Origin: Elusimicrobiota bacterium
GTDB lineage: Bacteria; Elusimicrobiota; Elusimicrobia; FEN-1173
DNA length: 8,270 nt
Assembly: GCA_003158755.1 (NCBI GenBank)
Contig: PMLF01000058.1
Span: forward strand, 1-8,270
Direction of reading: 5' to 3'
A program made the translations under genes and the position numbers. Each line of letters opens with the position of its first letter. The stretch's first letter is position 1. Under the pieces are notes generated by a model. That model was not told the origin of the DNA. It saw only the letters and a program-made list of their open reading frames with translations, and did not search any database. This document shows positions 1 through 5,808 of this stretch, one piece after another.

Positions 1-868
1 GGGCGGCAAGATCGGCCGGGCAGACCTCGCCCCCGAAAATCAGGAGCCGGAGGGCCGGCATGTCCTTGGTCACCATGGACAGAAACGTGGGAACACAGGA
101 GATTACCGTTACGCCCAGACGGGCCGCCAACTCGGGGAAGTCGTCGCCCGAATGAAGGAGTTCCGGCGTGCAAACGACCAGCGTCGCCCCGTGGAAGAAC
201 GCCTCCCATATTTCTTCCACCGAGGCGTCGAAAGCCGAGGAAGCCAGCTGCAGGATGCGGTCGTTGGGTCGAATGCCGTAGAGGCGGGATTCGGCTCGGA
301 CGAGGTTGGTGACGTTACGGTGTTCCACCAAGACCCCTTTCGGCCGGCCGGAGGTCCCCGAGGTGTAGATGACGTAGCAGAGGTTTTCCGGCCGGGCGCC
401 GGTTTCCGAGCGGGAAAGGCGAACGGAGGGTCGGCGGGCAATTTCGGATTCTTCCAGGTCGAGACAAAGGGTCGGAACTCCGGGATTAAAACCTTTCACC
501 GAACCGGATTGGGACAGAAGTATCTTGGCCCCGCAGTCTTTCAAAATGAATTGGATGCGCTCGACGGGCGTTTCGGGGTCCAACGGCACGTAGGCGGCCC
601 CGGACTTCAGTACGGCGAGCATCGCCGTGTACACGTTTTCGGACCGGGGGAGAAGGATGGCGACGCGGTCCTCGGGGCCCACGCCGCGCTCCCGCAAATA
701 GGACGCCAAGCGGTCGGCGCGTTCTTCCAACTCGCGGTAGCTCAGGCGCACGCCTCCGCATAGGACCGCCGTCTTGTCCGGATACAGGTCGACGGTGGAT
801 TCGAAAAGTTCGTGGAGCAATTCATCCCGAATCAGGCCGGGATCGGAGGCGGGGTCGCGTGGAGTCAT
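1..868 (-). CDS. Nonribosomal peptide synthetase, N-terminal adenylation domain (partial, Pls/PosA-like)
   Basis: The frame is open from an ATG at 868 to the left edge, giving the first 289 residues of a longer protein; the C-terminal side is outside the window. It is an amino-acid-activating adenylation domain: it would form an aminoacyl-AMP and load it on a carrier domain. Core motifs in order are A1 LSYREL (42-47), A2 LKSGAAYVPLDP (87-98), A3 YTSGTSGRPKG (168-178), A4 FDASVEEIW (213-221) and the GGE of the pocket region (279-281). No condensation domain precedes it, so it starts with A. Aligned by eye to GrsA, the first pocket residues are D214, A215, E218, S257, I277 and G279; the Asp is the usual alpha-amino-group anchor. 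FDASVEEIW and the HRNVTNLVRAESRLYG stretch resemble the Pls/PosA family, as judged from memory. No good Shine-Dalgarno is visible before the ATG. It diverges from the phosphopantetheinyl transferase. NRPS assignment is sure; family and substrate are inferred. Confidence 0.9.
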   Translation of the reverse strand, partial: MTPRDPASDPGLIRDELLHELFESTVDLYPDKTAVLCGGVRLSYRELEERADRLASYLRERGVGPEDRVAILLPRSENVYTAMLAVLKSGAAYVPLDPETPVERIQFILKDCGAKILLSQSGSVKGFNPGVPTLCLDLEESEIARRPSVRLSRSETGARPENLCYVIYTSGTSGRPKGVLVEHRNVTNLVRAESRLYGIRPNDRILQLASSAFDASVEEIWEAFFHGATLVVCTPELLHSGDDFPELAARLGVTVISCVPTFLSMVTKDMPALRLLIFGGEVCPADLAA

Positions 869-869
869 T

Positions 870-900
870 TTGAGGGTTAGACGGATATTCCGGTTATAAT
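870..900 (+). promoter_or_regulatory. Putative sigma-70-type promoter of the phosphopantetheinyl transferase gene
   Basis: A perfect TATAAT (895-900) lies 29 bases before the ATG at 930. A weaker TTGAGG (870-875) stands upstream with a long 19-base spacer. An 11-base dyad, CGGA-TAT-TCCG (882-892), sits between the two boxes and could be an operator, though it may be chance. The predicted leader is about 23 nt and contains the AGGAG ribosome site at 917-921. The same 61-bp gap must also hold whatever starts the divergent synthetase gene; no comparable signal is clear on the other strand. Confidence 0.45.
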
Positions 901-929
901 GTGTCGGCGCGGCGAGAGGAGCGGCAAGA

Positions 930-1628
930 ATGTTTCAATTTATCAAGAGCCCCGATATTTTCCGAACTCCCTACCACCGCTCCGCCCTTTGGGATCCGCA
1001 GTCACCCCTCCATGATACCATCATGGAAACCCTTCCGCCGAAGGAACTGAAAACGGCCTCTTTGCGGCGGAAGGTAGAGTTCGCGGCGGGCCGCTGGTGC
1101 GCGGCGAAAGCCATACAGTCCTTGGATCCAAAATATCCCGTCTCCGTTGGTATCAACACCGACGGGTCCCCCCGGTGGCCGGAGGGGATCGTCGGGTCCA
1201 TCACCCATGCCGAGGGGTACGTCTCGGCGGCGGTGGCCCGGTACGGCGATTGCTTGAACCTCGGGATTGACTCGGAGAAATGCGCGAAGGAAGAATCGGC
1301 GGAGGAGCTGGCGGCCGTCGTCCTACGGAACGACGAGGAACCTCTGCTCTTGAATTCCCCCCTTTCCAGGCCTCAGGCCGTCACCCTCGTTTTCTGCGCC
1401 AAAGAGAGCGCCTATAAATGCCTCTACCCGTTGGTCAAACGTCCTTTTGAATTCGACGCTTTTCGTCTGCGCGGGATTAATTTTGGAACACGAACGTTCC
1501 GATTTGATCTTACCGATACTTTGAGTTTCGATTTCCCCGAGGGGGCCGGCATCGATGGCCGTTTCGAGGTCGGCGGGGTATTCATTCATGCGGCGGTGGA
1601 ACTTTTTGAAAACCGACTTCGGTCGTAG
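930..1628 (+). CDS. 4'-phosphopantetheinyl transferase, EntD/Sfp superfamily
   Basis: A 232-residue protein that would transfer 4'-phosphopantetheine from coenzyme A to the serine of carrier domains, turning apo-synthetases into the active form. EntD-type features appear in order: the RRKVEFAAGRWCA stretch (46-58), GSITHAEG (89-96, the first PPTase signature), LGIDSE (111-116, with Asp114 and Glu116 as expected magnesium ligands) and FCAKESAYK (155-163, with catalytic-type Glu159 and Lys163). Length is normal for the EntD group. The ATG at 930 is supported by AGGAG at 917-921 with an 8-nt spacer. It is divergently paired with an NRPS gene across 61 bp, so that synthetase is its most likely partner; it may also serve other carrier proteins of the cell. 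The neighbours to the right converge on it. Confidence 0.92.
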   Translation: MFQFIKSPDIFRTPYHRSALWDPQSPLHDTIMETLPPKELKTASLRRKVEFAAGRWCAAKAIQSLDPKYPVSVGINTDGSPRWPEGIVGSITHAEGYVSAAVARYGDCLNLGIDSEKCAKEESAEELAAVVLRNDEEPLLLNSPLSRPQAVTLVFCAKESAYKCLYPLVKRPFEFDAFRLRGINFGTRTFRFDLTDTLSFDFPEGAGIDGRFEVGGVFIHAAVELFENRLRS

Positions 1629-1710
1629 GTGGATCGCTGCGGGCGTTCTGGCGTAGTCACGGGAATCCGTTTTGGTGTGCTTAGATTCCCTTATTCTGAA
1701 TTTACTTCGA

Positions 1711-2289
1711 TTATTCCCTAATCATTCTCTTTAACAGCCACGCCATGTTTTGACCCAGAGTCTTCATGGTTTGAACGCCTTCGGCGTCGCTTTCCACGTC
1801 GCCCTTCTCCCGCCCGACGCCGATGTTCCAATAGCTCGAACCGGGGACGACCATCTCATTGATGAAGAAGAAATGGTTGATGGAATCGAATGCGTGTATG
1901 GCCCCGGCCCGACGGACCGCGACGACCGCCGCGCCCACCTTGCGCTTGAACATATCGCCGTTGGCCTTGGCCACGAAACCCGCGCGGTCGATTAAGGCCT
2001 TCATTTCGGACGACAGGTCCGCGAAATAGACCGGCGAACCGAGCAATATTCCGTCGGCGTCGATCATCTTCGCGATACAATCGTTCACGATGTCCTTGTC
2101 GTTGGAACAGCGTTTATTCTTCCTTTCAAAACATACCCGGCAAGCCGCGCAACCGCGAACGGCGTGGCCCGAGAGTTGGATCAGCTCCGTGGAGATGCCT
2201 TCCTTTTCAAGCTCCGACAAGACGTGGCGCAAAAGGATGGCCGTATTGCCGTCTTTTCGGGCGCTTCCGTTGATGGCGATGACTTTCAT
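1711..2289 (-). CDS. Flavodoxin-fold NADPH-dependent FMN reductase / iron-sulfur flavoprotein-like
   Basis: A 192-residue flavodoxin-like protein. It opens with MKVIAINGSARKDGNT, the phosphate-binding loop for FMN (GSxRxxGNT, residues 8-16), and has the typical GSPVYFADLSSEMKALIDR segment at 84-102 that packs against the flavin. A cysteine group at Cys47, Cys50, Cys53 and Cys61 (CX2CX2CX7C) is like the compact motif that binds a 4Fe-4S cluster in archaeal and bacterial iron-sulfur flavoproteins; some family members keep the cysteines without a proven cluster. The likely role is cytoplasmic electron transfer or reduction of small molecules; the substrate cannot be told. The start is supported by AAAAGGAG (2298-2305, read on the minus strand) 8 nt before the ATG. 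It lies on the same strand as the lipid A genes but is separated from them by a palindromic repeat and has its own ribosome site, so it may not share their function. Confidence 0.85.
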   Translation of the reverse strand: MKVIAINGSARKDGNTAILLRHVLSELEKEGISTELIQLSGHAVRGCAACRVCFERKNKRCSNDKDIVNDCIAKMIDADGILLGSPVYFADLSSEMKALIDRAGFVAKANGDMFKRKVGAAVVAVRRAGAIHAFDSINHFFFINEMVVPGSSYWNIGVGREKGDVESDAEGVQTMKTLGQNMAWLLKRMIRE

Positions 2290-2318
2290 TCCCGATTCTC
2301 CTTTTAACCCTCAATACC

Positions 2319-2395
2319 GCTCATGCTGAGTCCGTCGAAGCATGAGCCATCGTCGTGGAAGGCCGCTCACCCTTCGACAAGCTCAGGGTGAGCGG
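2319..2395. repeat. REP/REPIN-like inverted pair, TTCGACAAGCTCA-loop family
   Basis: Two hairpins of one family stand in opposite orientation. The left has arms GCTCATGC (2319-2326) and GCATGAGC (2340-2347) with a 13-base loop. The right has arms CCGCTCACCC (2363-2372) and GGGTGAGCGG (2386-2395) with the 13-base loop TTCGACAAGCTCA. The left loop, read on the other strand, matches the right loop at 10 of 13 positions. The motif is familiar as a dispersed intergenic repeat in many bacterial genomes (recalled, not searched). It follows the oxidoreductase stop on the minus strand, so as RNA it could protect the operon's 3' end or slow transcription, but no T-tract follows it. Confidence 0.8.
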
Positions 2396-2413
2396 GGATT
2401 TCTGGATAGGCCC

Positions 2414-3415
2414 TTAGAGGGAGTGGACGGTCATGGCGCGGCGGATTTCCAGGGCCAGTTCCAGGGCGTCCCGTCCGTGTTGGCCGGAGACCAGAGGCGT
2501 TTTGCCTTCGCGCACGCATTGGATGAAGTGGCGCAGCTCGGTCTCTAAGGCGTCTTTCATCTCAATCTTAGGGTGAGAGACGGATAAATCGAGGATGCTC
2601 TTGAAGGGGCCTTCTTTTTTCCTTACCACCTGGAGGCTTTTGTCGGCGTAGTCCAGGGACAGATAGCCGTCTTTTTGGAAGACTCTGATTTTTCTCACCT
2701 TTTTCAGGCTGGCCCGGCTGGCGGTCAGGTCGGCGCGGCAGCCTCGTGAGAAATGCAGGGTGACCTTGGCGATGTCCTCGTGGTTCGAAAAAATCTTCCC
2801 CCCCACCGCGTCCAGCTTGACTACCTTATCCTTCACCAACGCCAACACGATGTCGATGTCGTGGATCATGAGGTCCAGCACCACGCCCACGTGGGCGACC
2901 CTGGAGTCGAAGGGACCCAGGCGGTCGGACTGGATGAAGACGGGGTCCTTCGCGAGCTTGGCCATTTCCACGACCGCCGGGTTGAACCGTTCGATGTGGC
3001 CCACCTGAAGGACCAATCCTTTTTCCTGTGCCAGGGCGATGAGTTCCTCGGCTTGCTCTACCTTTTCGGTCAAGGGTTTCTCGACGAAGACGTGGAGACC
3101 GCGGTTCAAAAGAGCTTTCGCCGTTTCGTAATGGGCCGGCGTGGGAACGGCTAGGACGACGGCTTGGGTTTCGGGCGGAAAAGAATCGGCCGAGGAAAAA
3201 CCTCGGGTGACGTATTGGGCGGCGAGCTCTTCGGCGCGCCCCCGGTTCAGGTCGGCGATGCCGGTGAGCTTGGCTTCGCGGATTTGGCTTAAGAGGCGGG
3301 CGTGGTGGCGGCCCATGACGCCGACTCCGGCGAGGCCGATTTTGAGGCGGTCGGCGTCGGGGAGCGGCGGGAGCGGAGCGGGGACTTGTTTTCGACGGAA
3401 AAGGTGAGAGAGCAT
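2414..3415 (-). CDS. Gfo/Idh/MocA-family oxidoreductase (possible GnnA-type UDP-GlcNAc 3-dehydrogenase)
   Basis: A 333-residue NAD(P)-dependent oxidoreductase, normal length for the family. The Rossmann fold is marked by IGLAGVGVMG (26-35), the cofactor-side EKP by VEKPL (111-115), and the C-terminal domain by VGHIERFNP (138-146) and DLMIHDIDIV (181-190), whose His185/Asp186 are the usual catalytic-area residues. The start at 3415 is chosen because AAGGA stands 5 nt upstream and the Rossmann fold begins about 25 residues later; the frame stays open further upstream only through repeat DNA and lpxI antisense. Gfo/Idh genes inside lpx clusters are widespread; in Acidithiobacillus and Leptospira the relative GnnA oxidises the 3-OH of UDP-GlcNAc so that GnnB can aminate it. 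No GnnB-like aminotransferase is in the window, so the substrate remains inferred. It lies 110 bp after lpxI. Confidence 0.85.
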   Translation of the reverse strand: MLSHLFRRKQVPAPLPPLPDADRLKIGLAGVGVMGRHHARLLSQIREAKLTGIADLNRGRAEELAAQYVTRGFSSADSFPPETQAVVLAVPTPAHYETAKALLNRGLHVFVEKPLTEKVEQAEELIALAQEKGLVLQVGHIERFNPAVVEMAKLAKDPVFIQSDRLGPFDSRVAHVGVVLDLMIHDIDIVLALVKDKVVKLDAVGGKIFSNHEDIAKVTLHFSRGCRADLTASRASLKKVRKIRVFQKDGYLSLDYADKSLQVVRKKEGPFKSILDLSVSHPKIEMKDALETELRHFIQCVREGKTPLVSGQHGRDALELALEIRRAMTVHSL

Positions 3416-3461
3416 GGACTTCCTTTTTTGGCAGGTGTTCGGAAGAAAGGGCTGGTTTGCG

Positions 3462-3507
3462 CTGCGGCTCGCCCTCTCCCCACCCCTCCCCGTAAACAGG
3501 GGAGGGC
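3462..3507. repeat. CCCTCCCC hairpin repeat (single copy) between lpxI and the oxidoreductase gene
   Basis: The hairpin has arms CCCTCCCC (3484-3491) and GGGGAGGG (3499-3506) around a 7-base loop, preceded by CGCCCTCTCCCCA (3470-3482). The flank plus left arm (3470-3491) matches the reverse complement of part of the composite repeat between lpxC and fabZ at 21 of 22 bases, so both belong to one family. Similarity continues leftwards to about 3462. It fills most of the 110-bp gap between two genes of the same operon. No T-tract follows in either direction, so it is not an obvious intrinsic terminator. Confidence 0.75.
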
Positions 3508-3525
3508 GTAGAACCTCGGAATAAA

Positions 3526-4350
3526 TCAAACTCCCTGAATCACAAGACCGGCGGATTCCGCGCCTTTCAAAAATTCCTCTTTGTCGAAGAACAACGTTTT
3601 TCCCGCTTCCACCGCCAGGACCGCTGCTTTGGATTCCTTCAGAGCTTCCAGTGTCCTGATGCCTATCACCGGGACGTCGAAGCGGATGTCTTGTTTGGGC
3701 TTGGAGGTTTTGGCGACGGTGAAACCCTCGGCATAGCGGCCGGCTCGGCGGATGCATTCGTCCGTCCCTTCGATGGCCTCGACGGCCAAGACCGCCCGGT
3801 CTTTCACGCAAACCGTTTGGCCCAGATCGAGACCGCCGACGGCCCGGGCCGTGGCCAGGCCGAACTCGATGTCTTTTTTTTGGTCGGAGCTGGGACGATG
3901 GACCGTCATGTTGCCCTCGGGTGCGAGCAAATCTTTTAAGTACACGGTGGACGATAGGAAAGTGATGCCGGATTTTGCGAACTCGTCGGCCACGGCGCGA
4001 AGGATGGTGTCGGTCTTTTTGTCGGGGAGGCCCGCCATGATCTTGACGGCGGTCAAGTCCAGGTGGCGCAGGTCGAAGATGCGGACGTGCTTGACCTGGC
4101 CCGCCATGACGGCTTCTTTGACCCCCGCCTCATGGAGCCACTGGATGGTTTTTTTCACTTGGCCCAAATTCAGCCAGTGGATGGAATCGACTAATTTTTC
4201 GAGGGCGGGGTCCGTCTCTTCCTTGATGGCGACGGCCGCGACGGGGCGGCCTTGGCGCTTGGCTTCCCGGGCCAGGAGCAACGGGAAATGGCCGTTGCCT
4301 GCGATGAGACCCAGGGGATTCGCGGTCGCAGCTCCGGGCTGGTCGGTCAC
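3526..4350 (-). CDS. lpxI: UDP-2,3-diacylglucosamine pyrophosphatase LpxI
   Basis: A 274-residue protein of the LpxI (DUF1009) family, which cleaves UDP-2,3-diacylglucosamine to lipid X (2,3-diacylglucosamine 1-phosphate) and UMP, the step before LpxB. Visible hallmarks are NPLGLIAGNGHFPLLL near the N-terminus, GLPDKKTDTIL in the middle, VEAIEGTDECIRRAG (EGTD at 194-197) and the C-terminal DVPVIGIRT and LAVEAGKTLFFDKE segments. LpxI replaces LpxH in alphaproteobacteria and several other diderm lines. The start is taken as GTG at 4350, 4 nt after the lpxA stop, because the family begins just before the NPLGLIAGNG strand and no in-frame ATG lies nearby. The Shine-Dalgarno is poor, which suggests translation is coupled to lpxA. 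An in-frame ATG at 4479 would add 43 residues encoded inside lpxA with no LpxI character. Confidence 0.93.
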   Translation of the reverse strand: MTDQPGAATANPLGLIAGNGHFPLLLAREAKRQGRPVAAVAIKEETDPALEKLVDSIHWLNLGQVKKTIQWLHEAGVKEAVMAGQVKHVRIFDLRHLDLTAVKIMAGLPDKKTDTILRAVADEFAKSGITFLSSTVYLKDLLAPEGNMTVHRPSSDQKKDIEFGLATARAVGGLDLGQTVCVKDRAVLAVEAIEGTDECIRRAGRYAEGFTVAKTSKPKQDIRFDVPVIGIRTLEALKESKAAVLAVEAGKTLFFDKEEFLKGAESAGLVIQGV

Positions 4351-4354
4351 GCCG

Positions 4355-5173
4355 CTACTCGGCGGAATCGGCCATGGAGGCCCGGCCGCCGCTTTTAGGT
4401 CGGCAGAAACCGCGCTTGGACGACCGCAAGAAATCGACGAAGAGCTTCGCTTCGGGGGGGAGGGCGTTGCCCTCGACACGGGAGAAAGCCTCCTCCAGGG
4501 TCAAGTCGGACAGGAAAAACGTTTTAAAGACGGACTTGAGGGCCGAGAGCGATTCCTTAGGCAAACCCGCCCGCCTCAATCCCACGACGTTGAGGCCCAC
4601 GATCCAGGCCCGATTGCCGTGGGTCATGCAGAAGGGCGCCACGTCCTGGGCCACCATGGAGCCGCCGCCGATCATGGCGCGGGTCCCCAGGCGGGCGAAC
4701 TGGTGGACGGCGCAGAGTCCGCCCATGACCACTCCATCAGACACCTCCACGTGTCCGGCCAAGGTGGCGCTATTGGCCATGACGACGTGGTTGCCCACGA
4801 CGCAGTCGTGGGCGATGTGGGAATAAGCCATCACAAGACAGTTATCCCCCACCACGGTCTTCCCGCTGGCCAAGGTTCCACGGTTCACTGTGGCGCACTC
4901 GCGGATGACGGTGTTCTTGCCGATGAAGGCGCGGGTCTCCTCGCCCTTGAACTTCAAATCCTGTGGAGGGGTCCCGACGGCGGCAAAGGAATGGATCTTG
5001 GAGCCTTCTCCGATGGAGGCGTATTCGACGACGGCGTGGGCGCCGATCCAGACGCCGGGGCCGATGTCGCATTTGGGGCCGATGACGGCGTAGGGGCCGA
5101 CCTGGACGCCGTCCCCGAGGATGGTGGCTGGGTCGATGACGGCGGTGGGATGGATCAAATCCGAGACGGACAT
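4355..5173 (-). CDS. lpxA: UDP-N-acetylglucosamine O-acyltransferase LpxA
   Basis: A 272-residue left-handed beta-helix acyltransferase that moves a 3-hydroxyacyl chain from acyl carrier protein to UDP-GlcNAc, the first step of lipid A synthesis in the cytoplasm. Hexapeptide repeats run from about residue 8 to 190. MAYSHIAHD holds His119 and His122, the latter matching the catalytic His125 of E. coli. ATLAGH gives His141, and AVHQF gives His157. The C-terminal helical part begins around GLRRAGLPKESL (198-209). Gly170, in MIGGGSM, aligns with Gly173 of E. coli, the residue known to set acyl length; a glycine there goes with long (C14-like) chains. Length is close to the E. coli enzyme (262). 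It starts 4 nt after the fabZ stop and ends 4 nt before lpxI, so the three are tightly co-translated. Confidence 0.97.
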   Translation of the reverse strand: MSVSDLIHPTAVIDPATILGDGVQVGPYAVIGPKCDIGPGVWIGAHAVVEYASIGEGSKIHSFAAVGTPPQDLKFKGEETRAFIGKNTVIRECATVNRGTLASGKTVVGDNCLVMAYSHIAHDCVVGNHVVMANSATLAGHVEVSDGVVMGGLCAVHQFARLGTRAMIGGGSMVAQDVAPFCMTHGNRAWIVGLNVVGLRRAGLPKESLSALKSVFKTFFLSDLTLEEAFSRVEGNALPPEAKLFVDFLRSSKRGFCRPKSGGRASMADSAE

Positions 5174-5177
5174 GAGC

Positions 5178-5642
5178 CTACCCCTGCTTATCGGCGATTA
5201 CGAAAGTGAAATCGGCTTCGGTGACCTTTTCGCCGCGGACGAAGGCTTCGCCGCGGGCTTTGCCCGCGCGACCGCCGGCGCGAAGGATTTCCACATGGAG
5301 TTCCAACATATCGCCGGGGACCACGGGCTTGCGGAATTTGACGCCGTCGATGCCCAGGAAGAAGGCGAGCTTGTTCTTGAGGTCCGGACGTCCGAGCATC
5401 AGGACGCAGGCGGTTTGGGCCAGGGACTCGACGATGAGCACGCCGGGCATGATCGGGTGGCCGGGGAAATGTCCGACGAAGAACGGTTCGTTCATGGTGA
5501 CGCCTTTGTAACCCACGATCTTTTTTTCCGGTTCGACGATTTCCGCCCGGTCCACCAGGAGGAACGGAGGCCGGTGGGGGATGGTGTTCATGATGTCGAC
5601 GATGTTCAGGACTTTGTTCGCGGTTGCGGGAGCGGTTTCCAT
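5178..5642 (-). CDS. fabZ: 3-hydroxyacyl-ACP dehydratase FabZ
   Basis: A 154-residue hot-dog-fold dehydratase that removes water from (3R)-hydroxyacyl-ACP in fatty acid elongation, competing with LpxA and LpxD for the same hydroxyacyl-ACP pool. IPHRPPFLLVDR (21-32) opens the fold. NEPFFVGHFPGHPIMPGVL (51-69) carries catalytic His58, and LIVESLAQTACVL (69-81) carries catalytic Glu72, equivalent to His54 and Glu68 in E. coli. LGIDGVKFRKPVVPGD follows as usual. The frame is open for 70 more codons upstream, but those run through a palindromic repeat and give a proline/glycine-rich peptide foreign to FabZ. The ATG at 5642 has GGAGG (5653-5657) 10 nt upstream and gives the normal length, so it is preferred. 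In some phyla LpxC and FabZ are fused; here they are separate, split by the repeat. Confidence 0.96.
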   Translation of the reverse strand: METAPATANKVLNIVDIMNTIPHRPPFLLVDRAEIVEPEKKIVGYKGVTMNEPFFVGHFPGHPIMPGVLIVESLAQTACVLMLGRPDLKNKLAFFLGIDGVKFRKPVVPGDMLELHVEILRAGGRAGKARGEAFVRGEKVTEADFTFVIADKQG

Positions 5643-5652
5643 GAGACGGCGG

Positions 5653-5657
5653 CCTCC
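5653..5657 (-). promoter_or_regulatory. Ribosome binding site that fixes the fabZ start
   Basis: GGAGG read on the minus strand, 10 nt before the ATG at 5642. It favours the short FabZ over the in-frame 70-residue extension through the upstream repeat. Confidence 0.6.
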
Positions 5658-5682
5658 GATGAATGAAATTAAGTGATTTTCC

Positions 5683-5784
5683 CCCTCCCCCGCTTGCGGG
5701 GGAGGGATGGGGAGAGGGCGAACCGAAGCGTAAAGCTTCCCCTCTCCCGTCCTTCGGACACCCTCCCCCGTAAACGGGGGAGGG
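5683..5784. repeat. Composite palindromic repeat (REPIN-like) between lpxC and fabZ
   Basis: Two hairpins of the CCCTCCCC family stand about 55 bases apart. The first has 11-base arms 5683-5693 and 5696-5706 around TT. The second has 10-base arms CCCTCCCCCG (5761-5770) and CGGGGGAGGG (5775-5784) around TAAA. GGGGAGAGGG after the first and CCTCTCCC before the second are also complementary, so the whole 102 bases can fold as one large imperfect palindrome. It is the same family as the copy at 3462-3507. It occupies most of the 166-bp lpxC-fabZ gap; the remainder holds the fabZ ribosome site and nothing else recognisable. Confidence 0.8.
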
Positions 5785-5808
5785 AAGAAAATACCTTTTG
5801 CCTTGCTT

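Noticed and set aside
1661..1690. GGGAATC / GATTCCC inverted repeat between the convergent PPTase and flavoprotein genes
   Set aside because: Only 7 pairs with a 16-base loop and no T-run on either side. It could be a weak bidirectional terminator but the evidence is too thin to list it. The rest of the 82-bp gap shows nothing recognisable.
2319..2395. Intrinsic terminator for the lipid A operon
   Set aside because: The stems are strong but the 13-base loops and missing T-tract on the minus strand do not fit. The repeat family explains the palindromes better.
3416..3811. 132-residue N-terminal extension of the Gfo/Idh protein
   Set aside because: It overlaps lpxI in another frame and the repeat at 3462-3507. 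The Rossmann fold begins soon after the ATG at 3415, which has an AAGGA site.
4351..4479. 43-residue extension of LpxI from an ATG at 4479
   Set aside because: It is encoded inside lpxA, is rich in Ser/Pro, and shows no LpxI character.
3752..5209. 485-codon open frame on the plus strand
   Set aside because: It lies antisense to lpxI and lpxA, whose minus-strand products carry full family motifs. The plus-strand peptide has no recognisable domain and is a GC-rich shadow.
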